Shown one piece after another: positions 1 to 8,755 of a stretch of 64,000 nucleotides of DNA. The stretch is from positions 84,329 to 148,328 of the forward strand of contig JBEAXK010000070.1 of assembly GCA_041159865.1 (NCBI GenBank), in the 5' to 3' direction. Position numbers and translations under genes: made by a program. Positions within the stretch are counted from its first letter, which is position 1; every line of letters begins with the position of its first letter. The notes below the pieces were generated by a model. It was given only the letters and a program-made list of their open reading frames with translations, was not told the origin of the DNA and did no database searches. Source of the stretch: BJGN01 sp041159865. Its GTDB lineage: Bacteria > Bacteroidota > Bacteroidia > Chitinophagales > Saprospiraceae.

Positions 1-760
1 TAAAAGCGGTACTCAATAATTGGCCTAGTTCGGTTAAATCGGCCTTTTTATCTTCTGGTTTGTATTTTATTTTAAATCCTCCACCTAAATCCAAAAAAGT
101 TAAATCTGGAAAATTCAAAGCTACCTCAAATAGTAAATCTGCTACTTTTACAAATGATTCAGCATCCTTTACGTCTGAACCGACATGAATATGCAAACCC
201 TCTACCTTTAAACCGGTATTTTTCAAAATGGTCTTAATTTCCGTCAATTGCTCAAAGGAAATACCAAATTTTGAATGGGTATGACCTACAGAAATATTGA
301 TATTACCTCCTGCGAGAATATGGGGATTTAATCTGATACAAACAGGAGTTTCTGGGAAAACTTGTCCAAATCGTAATAAAAAGGGCAAATTATCAATATT
401 TATGCGTACACCCAGCTCAACTGCTTCTGCAATTTCTTCAAAGCCGACCATATTGGGAGTAAACATAATCTCGCTCGGTTTAAAGCCAGCCATTAACCCA
501 ATTTTAATTTCTTCCAGGGAGACTGTATCCAAACCTGCTCCCCATTTTTTCATTAAACGTAAGATATTGATATTGGTCAGTGCTTTACAAGCATAATGGA
601 TATGAAGATCATCAACCGTAAATGCAGATTTGAATCCTTCAATCTGTTTTTCCATTTCGTCTGCGTCATAAACAAATAATGGGGTACCGTATTTTGCGCA
701 CCAAATTTCAGGTTCAAATCCTTCAGGAAGTGATTTCGTTGATTTTTCTGGATAAAGCAT
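1..760 (-). CDS. lysA: Diaminopimelate decarboxylase, partial (3' end beyond the window)
   Basis: This gene decarboxylates meso-diaminopimelate to L-lysine, the last step of lysine synthesis in the cytoplasm. About 253 codons are visible from an ATG at 758-760; the C-terminal part lies left of the window. The visible residues are a fold III PLP-dependent decarboxylase barrel: the PLP-binding lysine sits in HYACKA (Lys59), followed by a His-Val-Gly-Ser motif and a LGGGF phosphate-binding glycine run near the edge. Related arginine or carboxynorspermidine decarboxylases share the fold, but the HYACKA context fits LysA best. It faces away from the ECF sigma gene; the 130-base gap between them has no clear TAnnTTTG box. 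Confidence 0.9.
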   Translation of the reverse strand, partial: MLYPEKSTKSLPEGFEPEIWCAKYGTPLFVYDADEMEKQIEGFKSAFTVDDLHIHYACKALTNINILRLMKKWGAGLDTVSLEEIKIGLMAGFKPSEIMFTPNMVGFEEIAEAVELGVRINIDNLPFLLRFGQVFPETPVCIRLNPHILAGGNINISVGHTHSKFGISFEQLTEIKTILKNTGLKVEGLHIHVGSDVKDAESFVKVADLLFEVALNFPDLTFLDLGGGFKIKYKPEDKKADLTELGQLLSTAF

Positions 761-890
761 GGAATAGTCTTAAAATTTGTCGCAAAATTGCGATATTTCT
801 TTCATAACCTTACACCCTAGGGAAGCAATTTTGCATCTTATCTGTAAATTTATCCTTTTTAAGTCTATTATATAAGGCTTTATAACTTTT

Positions 891-1451
891 ATGGAGGAAT
901 CAAAATTAATTGAGCTATGTATAAAACAAGACCAAAATGCACAAGAAATTTTGTACAAAAAGTATGCTCCTAAATTTCTCGCGCTTATTTCAAGGTATAT
1001 TCCCCGGCAAGCAGATGCAGAGGATGTCCTGGTAGAGTCTTTTTTTAAAATTTTTATAAAGGTTGATACTTATAAAAAAGAAGGAAGTTTTGAAGGATGG
1101 ATGAAAAAATTGGTAGTCAATGATTGTTTAATGTTTTTAAGGAAAAATAAAATGATCACCCTCGGTATGGATGCTATTGACCAAACTAAAATGATAAGTC
1201 AGCCCCCGTTGGAAAATGATATTGATGCCCTAAAAAGAATGATTGACTCACTGCCCAACGGCTATAAGATAATTTTTAATTTATACGTCGTAGAAGGGTT
1301 TAAACATAAGGAAATAGCAGAGCTTTTAGGAATAAGTATAAATACTTCCAAGTCTCAGTTGATTCATGCTAAAAGAAGTATCAGGAGATTTCTTGGACTG
1401 GATGAAGTCGATCCTGCCTTACCCGAAGGTAATGATGATGAAGAATTTTAA
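891..1451 (+). CDS. ECF-type RNA polymerase sigma factor
   Basis: This is a 186-residue sigma-70 family factor of the extracytoplasmic function group, which redirects RNA polymerase to a small regulon. Region 2 spans roughly residues 20-90 (YKKYAPKF, then DAEDVLVESFFKIF, then GWMKKLVVNDC) and region 4 about 115-170, with a helix-turn-helix in HKEIAELLGISINTSKSQL. There is no sigma region 3, as expected for the group. The ATG at 891 gives a full-length region 2. The next gene starts 8 bases downstream and encodes a small single-span membrane protein, so the two probably form a sigma and anti-sigma pair. The signal sensed and the regulon are unknown. Confidence 0.92.
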   Translation: MEESKLIELCIKQDQNAQEILYKKYAPKFLALISRYIPRQADAEDVLVESFFKIFIKVDTYKKEGSFEGWMKKLVVNDCLMFLRKNKMITLGMDAIDQTKMISQPPLENDIDALKRMIDSLPNGYKIIFNLYVVEGFKHKEIAELLGISINTSKSQLIHAKRSIRRFLGLDEVDPALPEGNDDEEF

Positions 1452-1459
1452 TTTTAAAT

Positions 1460-1813
1460 ATGATGCAAAATAAATTTACCACCTGGAATAAAATTTCCGA
1501 AGATTTGAATAAAGTCGAACAGGTTCCTTCAGATCATGTTTGGCTGCGCATTAATCAAAAAAAAATGAAACGTAGGTTGGTTAGACTTAGTTATAGTAGT
1601 GTAGCGGCCTCTATTTTGCTGGTGTTAGGTATCTTTTTGTTAAACAAGGAGAAATCAATTTCCTTTTCAGGCTATTCTTATGAGCCGTCTATTGAAAAAA
1701 CTGAGGCAGATTCTTTTCTGGCTTCTATTACTTTTTCAAATACCACATTATCTCATTATGGTAAAGTTGTGGAGGGAAATGAAATTAAAATGTTAGTTCC
1801 TAAAAAACCCTAA
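1460..1813 (+). CDS. Small single-span membrane protein, possible anti-sigma partner
   Basis: The protein has 117 residues: a charged N-terminal cytoplasmic part (about 1-40, ending in a Lys/Arg-rich stretch KKMKRRLVR), one hydrophobic segment at about 43-61, and a short outer tail of about 55 residues. This topology, and its place 8 bases after an ECF sigma gene, fit an anti-sigma factor or an associated regulator. No zinc-binding anti-sigma motif (HxxxCxxC) is present, and the N-terminal part is shorter than that of FecR proteins, so the role is inferred from context. It could start at the ATG at 1460 or the one at 1463. Confidence 0.6.
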   Translation: MMQNKFTTWNKISEDLNKVEQVPSDHVWLRINQKKMKRRLVRLSYSSVAASILLVLGIFLLNKEKSISFSGYSYEPSIEKTEADSFLASITFSNTTLSHYGKVVEGNEIKMLVPKKP

Positions 1814-1857
1814 ATTTGAATAATAAGGTGTGCTAGGCTATCAAAATTTGCCTTTAA

Positions 1858-2913
1858 CTAAAGTCGTGGGCAAGCAATTTTCTTTTTATAGTTGGCTGGT
1901 TTTGTCCATGTTAAATTGATTTCAAAGGAATTTCTAGAAAAATTTCCTGTAGCCACTGGCTTTTGTCCAACCCCATAAGCAAGACCCATTTGGATGCTTT
2001 TAATTTCAAATATAGTTTGAAAGGTTAGCTCTCCAATGAACCAATGTCCGGTATCCGATTGACTTCCTTGAAACCAGATTCCGGCCCGAAGAGCATTATC
2101 ATTCCAATCGCGTGGGTTAAATCTAAAGGGCGTACCCAGACTTATTCTCTGATGTGTTCCTTGCCTCAGATAGAAAAATGCAGGTAGAAATTGAGTGCTT
2201 TCCAGTATTTTGAATTCTCCACCTGTAACAAATGTAATTTTACGAGGTAATCTATTTGTAGAATTTGGGATAAATCCAGTTTTAGGGTTATTAATATGAA
2301 ATATACTCAGTCCTGCATAAATTCCCTTCTCATTATCCCAGCTATTGGTCCACATTAGGCCTGCATTCAAATCGGGATTAAAAGAAGAGGCATATTGCCC
2401 ATTATTGGGTTCTCCATTGGGTAATGCGAAATTAATACCACCTGTAACAGGATCATATTGATTAGAATACCAGGCATTATATCCCAGATAATTTTGTTCT
2501 GCCCCAAGTTGAAACGCCAAGCTTAAATATTGAGTCCCTTTCCCGTATCGCCCAGCTTTCAATAATTTCATAAATCCACCGCCAATACTTATTTCTTGAT
2601 TTACAAACAAGGGGTCACCCATTTTAAAGGAGGAAATAAGTCCCTGTAAGGTCCAAAAATCCTTATTTCCTGCCTTATACCTGGTATCAAATCCAAAGGC
2701 TGACAATTGATTCATATATTGATTATCTGGAAGGTCAGTATGATTTTTGAATTGAATAATTGCTCTGATTTCACCCTTAAATAACCCTGCAAATGCCGGA
2801 TTTATTAAAAGTGGATGTGAGGTTATCTGTGAAAAAACAGGATCCTGCCCCAAACTTATGGTCAGAGAAGATACTATGATGAGCAGACTAAGCCATCCTG
2901 TTTTAAGATTCAT
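1858..2913 (-). CDS. PorP/SprF-family type IX secretion outer membrane protein
   Basis: This 351-residue protein starts with a signal peptide (about residues 1-22, ending in Leu-Gly-Gln) followed by the typical PorP/SprF opening DPVFSQ...PLLINPAFAGL, then alternating beta-strand segments of an outer membrane barrel. PorP/SprF proteins act with the type IX secretion system; SprF homologues are needed to export partner proteins that carry a type B sorting domain. The gene follows the giant repeat protein on the same strand after 9 bases, the usual arrangement of an SprB-like substrate and its SprF-like partner. It meets the sigma operon tail to tail. Confidence 0.9.
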   Translation of the reverse strand: MNLKTGWLSLLIIVSSLTISLGQDPVFSQITSHPLLINPAFAGLFKGEIRAIIQFKNHTDLPDNQYMNQLSAFGFDTRYKAGNKDFWTLQGLISSFKMGDPLFVNQEISIGGGFMKLLKAGRYGKGTQYLSLAFQLGAEQNYLGYNAWYSNQYDPVTGGINFALPNGEPNNGQYASSFNPDLNAGLMWTNSWDNEKGIYAGLSIFHINNPKTGFIPNSTNRLPRKITFVTGGEFKILESTQFLPAFFYLRQGTHQRISLGTPFRFNPRDWNDNALRAGIWFQGSQSDTGHWFIGELTFQTIFEIKSIQMGLAYGVGQKPVATGNFSRNSFEINLTWTKPANYKKKIACPRL

Positions 2914-2922
2914 TTTGATTGT

Positions 2923-5900
2923 TTATCTAACCAATTGGGTTTGTCCTCTAAGATAATCTTTATATCCATCGGGATATTCAACGGTACAAAACCATTCATA
3001 ATTTCCAATGGGTACCTCAGCTTGCCTAAAAGTACCATTCCAACCCCGTTTATTTTCATTGGTAAAAAAATCGGAATCCTGATAAACTATATTACCCAGG
3101 CGATCATAGATTTTAAACTGTAATATTTTAACCCCGTCTGCTCCATGTATGATTAACAAATCATTTTGGCTATCATTATTAGGGCTAAATGCAGTTGGAA
3201 TAAGTACATTTCTATTTTGTATGACCCATATTTTTAATCCATCTTTGGCAATACAACCTTTGCTATCTGTAGCAATCAGATTTATATCCATAGATCTTGA
3301 AGCAGTGAGAATGGTATTTCTACAAGTTAAACAAGATAGGGCACTGCTATCAGGTAGAGACCACTGGAATTTTATAGGTTCCTGTCCATTAAAAAGTAAT
3401 GGATTAAGTATTATAGGTTGCTTGCTGTTCGATTTAATCACCTCATTACCAATATCAATACTGAAAAATGGTGGTTCAGGGATGTAAAAAGAAGTATCAA
3501 TCAAACAGCTGTTAGCATCTTTTAAAAACAAGGTGTATTTCCCTGAAGCTAGATTACTTATGCGATTTCCAGTTTGCCAGATGGTTTTATCAAAGCTATA
3601 TACGAAGGGACCTTTGCCTCCAAATACAGCAAAACTTAATACTCCGTCTGCTTCCTTAAAACAGCTTATACTATCCAGCTGAAAATCTAGTTCTGTTTTT
3701 TCAGGTTGAAAAATTTCAACTTTCTCTGTTTTTAAGCAATTTCTGAAATCGGTGATTGAAATTTGATAAATGCCCCCCATCAAATTCTTTCTTTTGAAAG
3801 AGGTATTACCGTCAATCCATAGAATTTTGTAATCAGGATTTCCGCCTGAAACTGTTATTTCTGCTTCACCTTCTTTGTAACCATAGCATGAATTTCCCTT
3901 TTTTATCTGATTAATTACAATTGGGGAAGGTTCCTTTAAAAGAAAGGAAGAGGTACCTTTACATCCATTTATATTAGTGACTGTAAGTTGAAAAATACCA
4001 GCTCGAAGATTAAAAATAGTATCTTTTGAAGCAAGCTGATCTGGCGCGTTCCAAGAATATGAAAAAATATTAGCTTCACTTTGAAAATTTTTCATCCATA
4101 TTTTTCCATCATTTCCACCATTACAAGTTGGGTCTACACCATCCAGGGTCAGACTAACCGGAGTAGGATTTCTCATAAATCCACTCGCAACCCCAGTACA
4201 TCCCTTAGCGTCGGTTACGGTCACGGTATAATTTTCTGCACCTATTAAACCTTTTACGATCGATGTTCTCTGACCGCTGTTCCATTGATATCGAAAAAGA
4301 TTAAAATCTATTCCCTCTCTGCCATTTATTTTTAAAAGAGAAATTTCACCATTTTGATCGTTAAAACAAGAAGGTGCTTTAATTTCAATTTCTGGCACTA
4401 TAATGGGTAAATCTATAGGTTTAATAAAGGTTGAGTCAAAACAACCCTGTGCATCATTTACCTTAATTACATACAGAGAGGTATCTAAATTTGAGGATAA
4501 TAAACCTGTAAATCCATGGCTCCATCGAATAAAATATTCAGGACTTCCGCCAGTTACAGTTGTCTGAACCGTGTTTTCTTTTTTTCCAAAACAACCCTTA
4601 TAGGTTTGGACAGCGCTTATTTTAAGAGGATTTATCGGATTATTAATAACAACCAGATCATTTTCCTCACAATTATTAGCGTCTGTCAAGGTAATTGCAA
4701 AATTACCAGCATTCAAATTAACCCTTTTTTTCTCTGTGGAACCATCAGACCATAATATTTTATAGGGTAAGACACCACCTGTTGGGAAAACTTCCATTTC
4801 TCCATCATTTTTATTCAAACAGGTTAAATCCCTAGATTGAATATTCATCTGTAGCAGCGTTGGACTTGTTATCAATACCTGATATTGAATCGTGCAACCT
4901 TTTGCATCATTAATGTTAATAAAATAGGAGCCCGTTGCTAATCTGTTTGCCAGATTACCTACCTGTGCCAGAGGGTCATTCCATTTGATTTGATAAGGCT
5001 TTGTTCCTCCACTAACAAAAATCTTTGCAATACCATCTCTATTTCCATAACAAGAAACAGGGGTAATGTTCGTAGAATCTATTTTTAAAACACTTGCTCC
5101 TTGAGCAATAGTTGCTGTTACAGAAAAATTACAATTATTTTGATCAGTTACGGTCAATTTATAGAGGCCTGCTGGTAAGTTTGTCATTTCCGAATTTTTA
5201 TCACCATTATTCCAGAGGTATTGATAAGGAGCAATACCCCCAGTCACATTTACCTGAATACTTCCTGTTGCCGAACCCGAACATATAGTAGGAGTTGTAT
5301 TTATGGTCGCCGAAATAGGTGTCGGTGAATTCAGAAAAAAGGTATCTTTACCAATACAGCTTTTTGAATCTGTAATAACTAGCGTGTAGCTACCTTGTTT
5401 GATTAAACCGGTAGTTTCGGTTGTTCCACCGTCTGGTTGCCAACGAAAGGTATATCCTCCGTTTCCTCCTGTTGGATTTGCTTTTAACTGAGCCCCAGGT
5501 AAATCAAAGCAAAGTACTGGTTTTATCAACGAAATATTGGCTTTGATAGGCTGAGGTTCATTTATTTTAGCAGTAAAGGAAGATTGACAACCTAAAAAAT
5601 CGGTAGCTATGAACGAATGGGTTCCTGCTTTTAAGCGATCAATTTTAAGGGGAGAATTTTGACCATCCTTGGTCAGAGAAATAGGTGGAAATCCTTTTGA
5701 AAATGAAAATTCAAGCATGCCATCTTCAGATCCATAACAAGAAATAGGTGAATTTTGCTTTTCTATCAGGGCTAAATCACAAGGGGGGAAAACACAATAA
5801 TAGGTCGTGTCTATGGCCTGACACATGACTCCGTCCATTTTGGGTAGTTTAAAAGTAACAGCTATGGAATCTTTTGAAGAAAGCCCGTTTAAACTAAATT

Positions 5901-6915
5901 TTTTGTTTCCAGTAGTGGCTAAAACAATGGGTGGTCTACCTTTTTGTAAAATGCTTGCCGCATAAGTCTCTTTTAATAACAGGCTGGGTAATTGCCAGCT
6001 TACGTCCATTAAACCAGGTCCTTTGGGTTCACAGGTAAAGGCTGGACCAAATGATTTATCACGATAATCTATAGTTAGCGTATCGCTAAAAACGCAACCT
6101 TGATTATTTATTAGTTGTAATTGATAAGTTGTCGATTTTATTGGACTAAAAATGGGAGACTTGCAGCTATCACATGAAATGCCCTCTTTAGGGGTCCATT
6201 TTATCTGATAATTTGGTTTTGTTTCAAAAACCAGTGAAATACTTTGTACTAAACCAGGCGCAGCATCGGCAAGCCTATCACTCACCCAAAGCTGCCAGTT
6301 TCCATTTAATTCCTCACCAATGAGACCACTCCAGTTGCCAGCCACAGAGAATTCTCCTGTGTAAGGTGAAATACCTGAAGAAACGGCATTAAAAGCACTT
6401 GGGGTAAAGCACGTTTGTAGGAAATCGGGATTGCCACTGGCATTTCCAGGGCTAATTAGCTCAACTACATTGTTTGTATTTCCACTTGGTGGAATTAACC
6501 ATACTTCCAGGTCACTGGCCTTGGGTGTATAAATATCCAGACAAATACGAACTAATTTGTAATCTTTGAAATCTATTTTCTCTTTTGGTAAATCCTTTAC
6601 AGGGAGATTTATTTTTAAGGGATTGAAAGGTTTATGTACGTTTCCGTCCAGAGGTTCAAGGGAAAAAAATGGGAAAGTATCCTTTTTTCGGCTTCCCGCA
6701 ATGGAATCCAGATGTATTTGCAAAGATTGCCCCGGACAAAGGAAAGTGTCTTTGATGGAGGGTAATTTCCAAAGGCAAATTTCTGTTTGTTTAATTTCGG
6801 TAAGTTGTGAAAATAAGTTCACCTGTAACACGAATATAAAAAAGATAATAAGCCCAGACTTATTGGCATGGAGATTAACCAAGGGGCTAAAAGAAATTGT
6901 TTTTTTTAGGTTCAC
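2923..6915 (-). CDS. Giant secreted adhesin-like protein with SprB repeats and type B T9SS sorting domain
   Basis: This is a 1330-residue cell-surface or secreted protein. In order it has a signal segment (about 20-37), a jelly-roll region like the P domain of proprotein convertases (about 85-232, with DLEVWLIPPSG and NWQLWVSDR), and ten SprB-type repeats of about 75 residues (about 390-1130). Each repeat has a conserved Cys, a Gly-Gly-x-x-Pro-Tyr turn, a Trp-x-x-Gly and an Asp-x-x-Gly-Cys. The last 94 residues are a gliding-motility C-terminal domain (FSPNNDSQNDLL, then IYDRLGNIVY, then GNYEW) used for type IX export. The start is a GTG; no in-frame ATG lies upstream before a stop. A -7 box 28 bases upstream supports this start. 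Adhesion or gliding is the likely role. Confidence 0.9.
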   Translation of the reverse strand: MNLKKTISFSPLVNLHANKSGLIIFFIFVLQVNLFSQLTEIKQTEICLWKLPSIKDTFLCPGQSLQIHLDSIAGSRKKDTFPFFSLEPLDGNVHKPFNPLKINLPVKDLPKEKIDFKDYKLVRICLDIYTPKASDLEVWLIPPSGNTNNVVELISPGNASGNPDFLQTCFTPSAFNAVSSGISPYTGEFSVAGNWSGLIGEELNGNWQLWVSDRLADAAPGLVQSISLVFETKPNYQIKWTPKEGISCDSCKSPIFSPIKSTTYQLQLINNQGCVFSDTLTIDYRDKSFGPAFTCEPKGPGLMDVSWQLPSLLLKETYAASILQKGRPPIVLATTGNKKFSLNGLSSKDSIAVTFKLPKMDGVMCQAIDTTYYCVFPPCDLALIEKQNSPISCYGSEDGMLEFSFSKGFPPISLTKDGQNSPLKIDRLKAGTHSFIATDFLGCQSSFTAKINEPQPIKANISLIKPVLCFDLPGAQLKANPTGGNGGYTFRWQPDGGTTETTGLIKQGSYTLVITDSKSCIGKDTFFLNSPTPISATINTTPTICSGSATGSIQVNVTGGIAPYQYLWNNGDKNSEMTNLPAGLYKLTVTDQNNCNFSVTATIAQGASVLKIDSTNITPVSCYGNRDGIAKIFVSGGTKPYQIKWNDPLAQVGNLANRLATGSYFININDAKGCTIQYQVLITSPTLLQMNIQSRDLTCLNKNDGEMEVFPTGGVLPYKILWSDGSTEKKRVNLNAGNFAITLTDANNCEENDLVVINNPINPLKISAVQTYKGCFGKKENTVQTTVTGGSPEYFIRWSHGFTGLLSSNLDTSLYVIKVNDAQGCFDSTFIKPIDLPIIVPEIEIKAPSCFNDQNGEISLLKINGREGIDFNLFRYQWNSGQRTSIVKGLIGAENYTVTVTDAKGCTGVASGFMRNPTPVSLTLDGVDPTCNGGNDGKIWMKNFQSEANIFSYSWNAPDQLASKDTIFNLRAGIFQLTVTNINGCKGTSSFLLKEPSPIVINQIKKGNSCYGYKEGEAEITVSGGNPDYKILWIDGNTSFKRKNLMGGIYQISITDFRNCLKTEKVEIFQPEKTELDFQLDSISCFKEADGVLSFAVFGGKGPFVYSFDKTIWQTGNRISNLASGKYTLFLKDANSCLIDTSFYIPEPPFFSIDIGNEVIKSNSKQPIILNPLLFNGQEPIKFQWSLPDSSALSCLTCRNTILTASRSMDINLIATDSKGCIAKDGLKIWVIQNRNVLIPTAFSPNNDSQNDLLIIHGADGVKILQFKIYDRLGNIVYQDSDFFTNENKRGWNGTFRQAEVPIGNYEWFCTVEYPDGYKDYLRGQTQLVR

Positions 6916-6942
6916 AACTATCTAAAATATTATTTCGTTAAA

Positions 6943-6950
6943 CAAATGTA
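6943..6950 (-). promoter_or_regulatory. -7 promoter element of the adhesin/PorP operon
   Basis: Read on the minus strand this is TACATTTG, a perfect TAnnTTTG box. A TTTG on the minus strand at 6968-6971 lies 17 bases upstream, in place for the -33 element. Transcription would begin near 6937, about 20 bases before the GTG start at 6915. Confidence 0.6.
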
Positions 6951-6958
6951 GAAAAAAC

Positions 6959-6966
6959 TACATTTG
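6959..6966 (+). promoter_or_regulatory. -7 promoter element of folD
   Basis: TACATTTG on the plus strand is a perfect TAnnTTTG box, about 57 bases before the folD ATG. It is the mirror image of the minus-strand box at 6943-6950, with 8 bases between them, so the two divergent promoters overlap. No clear -33 TTG is visible at the expected distance. Confidence 0.55.
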
Positions 6967-7022
6967 CCAAAGGGTATTTATTTATTTTAGCCAACATTTT
7001 AAAAGAAATTAACATTTATCAA

Positions 7023-7898
7023 ATGACCTTATTGGATGGTAAAAAATTAGCTGCTCAGATAAAAGCTGAAATCAAAGAAATGGTGGCTGACCGTAAATCG
7101 AACGGAAAAAAAATCCCTCATCTCGCAGCCATTCTTGTTGGTGAAAATCCAGCCAGCATGGCTTATGTTCGCAACAAAGTTAAATCGTGCGAGGAAGTTG
7201 GTTTCTTTTCTACATTGATTAAAGAACCAGACACTATTACTGAGGAAGAACTTCTTCAAGAGGTAGAAAATTTGAATAATAACCCTGAAATAGATGGTTT
7301 TATTGTACAGCTTCCGCTCCCAAAACATATCAATGAACACCTTATTACCCTGGCGATTAAACCTGAAAAGGATGTCGATGGTTTCCATCCCATAAACCTG
7401 GGAAAAATGATGCTTGGCTTGCCTTGTTTTTTGTCTGCGACACCAAAAGGGATTTTAGAAATGTTACATCGATATGAAATACCAACTAAGGGGAAGCATG
7501 TAGTGGTGGTAGGAAGAAGTAATATTGTGGGTACGCCAATGTCCATTTTATTGTCGCGGAAAGGGATTCACGGAGATGCGACAGTTACCTTGTGTCATAG
7601 TTATACCAATAATCTTAAATCATTTACGCTTCAAGCCGACATTTTAATTGCAGCTACCGGTATTCCTGAATTTATCACAGGTGATATGGTGAAACCTGGG
7701 GTTGTTGTTATCGATGTAGGTATAAACAGAGTGGAAGATATTCAAAATGTAAAGGGTTTCAGATTAACTGGGGATGTTCATTTTCCAACCGTAGCACCAT
7801 TATCTTCCTATATTTCTCCAGTTCCCGGCGGAGTAGGGCAATTAACGGTCATGGCGCTCATTCAAAACACCCTTCTCGCAGTTGAGCGAAAGGATTAA
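7023..7898 (+). CDS. folD: Bifunctional methylenetetrahydrofolate dehydrogenase / cyclohydrolase
   Basis: FolD interconverts 5,10-methylene-, 5,10-methenyl- and 10-formyl-tetrahydrofolate, supplying one-carbon units for purines and formyl-methionine. The 291-residue length is normal. Catalytic Tyr48 and Lys52 lie in the motif YVRNKVKSC, the folate site includes VQLPLPKH and DGFHPINLG, the Rossmann part has VVGRSNIVGTP, and the signature PVPGGVG is near the C-terminus. prmA follows 8 bases later, so the two are probably co-transcribed from the -7 box at 6959-6966. Confidence 0.96.
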   Translation: MTLLDGKKLAAQIKAEIKEMVADRKSNGKKIPHLAAILVGENPASMAYVRNKVKSCEEVGFFSTLIKEPDTITEEELLQEVENLNNNPEIDGFIVQLPLPKHINEHLITLAIKPEKDVDGFHPINLGKMMLGLPCFLSATPKGILEMLHRYEIPTKGKHVVVVGRSNIVGTPMSILLSRKGIHGDATVTLCHSYTNNLKSFTLQADILIAATGIPEFITGDMVKPGVVVIDVGINRVEDIQNVKGFRLTGDVHFPTVAPLSSYISPVPGGVGQLTVMALIQNTLLAVERKD

Positions 7899-7906
7899 TC
7901 TATTTT

Positions 7907-8734
7907 ATGAATTATTATCGTTTTTGTTTTTCTTTTGATGAAAATACGGATGGTGAAATATTGCTCGCAATGCTCGGAAATTATCCATTTGAGGTTTTTG
8001 AGGAGGATTCAGGTTTGATAAATGCATTTCTTCCCGGGAATATTTCTCCTGAAAGTCTTTTTGAGGACTTAACTACCTTAGCTCTTTCTTTTCCTTTCTC
8101 CTATGAAGTTGAAAATCTTCCTGAGGAAAATTGGAATATACAATGGGAAAGTAATTTCTCTCCTATCAAAATAAATGACTTCTGTTATGTAAGAGCCGAT
8201 TTTCATCCACCTGTTTTAGGGTTTAAACACGAGTTAGTAATTACGCCCAGAATGGCCTTTGGAACCGGACATCATGAAACAACTTTTATGATGATGGAAG
8301 CAATGGAATCTATTCATTTTAAAGATAAACAAGTGTTCGATTTTGGATGTGGAACAGGCATTCTGGCTATTCTCGCCTCTAAGTTAGGGGCAAGAAAGGT
8401 GATTGCACTCGACATTGAAGAACCTGCTGTAGAAAATTCTATTGAAAATGCAAAGCTAAATGGAGTAGGTGCACAAATGGAGGTATTTGGGGGCGATTTA
8501 AATGCTGTTTCTCTGGCAGATCAGGATATTATCCTTGCCAATATAAATAGAAATGTAATACTGGATGAACTTCCAACGTTAAAAAAACAGTTGAGTAGTT
8601 CAGGCTTTTTGCTTATCTCAGGTATCCTTTGGACCGATTGGGAATTAATCACAAATATGACAGAATCACTGGAATTAAATCTGATAAGTAAAAAACGGAA
8701 AGGTGACTGGATGATGGGTATATTTAGCAGATAA
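7907..8734 (+). CDS. prmA: Ribosomal protein L11 methyltransferase
   Basis: PrmA uses S-adenosylmethionine to methylate ribosomal protein L11. The 275-residue protein has an N-terminal L11-recognition domain (about 1-80), the family motif RMAFGTGHHETT (about 115-126) and the SAM-binding loop FDFGCGTGILAIL (about 144-156), followed by acidic ALDIEEPAV. The later motif LANINRNV is the family form of the catalytic NPPY-like segment. It lies 8 bases after folD and 21 bases before a large exported protein. Confidence 0.94.
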   Translation: MNYYRFCFSFDENTDGEILLAMLGNYPFEVFEEDSGLINAFLPGNISPESLFEDLTTLALSFPFSYEVENLPEENWNIQWESNFSPIKINDFCYVRADFHPPVLGFKHELVITPRMAFGTGHHETTFMMMEAMESIHFKDKQVFDFGCGTGILAILASKLGARKVIALDIEEPAVENSIENAKLNGVGAQMEVFGGDLNAVSLADQDIILANINRNVILDELPTLKKQLSSSGFLLISGILWTDWELITNMTESLELNLISKKRKGDWMMGIFSR

Positions 8735-8755
8735 TATGTTCTATAATTGCTGGAA

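Noticed and set aside
781..792. Short palindrome CGCAAAATTGCG upstream of lysA
   Set aside because: Twelve bases of AT-rich palindrome are expected by chance in this composition, and no related copy marks it as an operator.
3149..3487. A 112-codon plus-strand frame inside the adhesin gene
   Set aside because: It is antisense to the repeat protein and reflects the complement of its codon pattern; no motif or start signal supports it.
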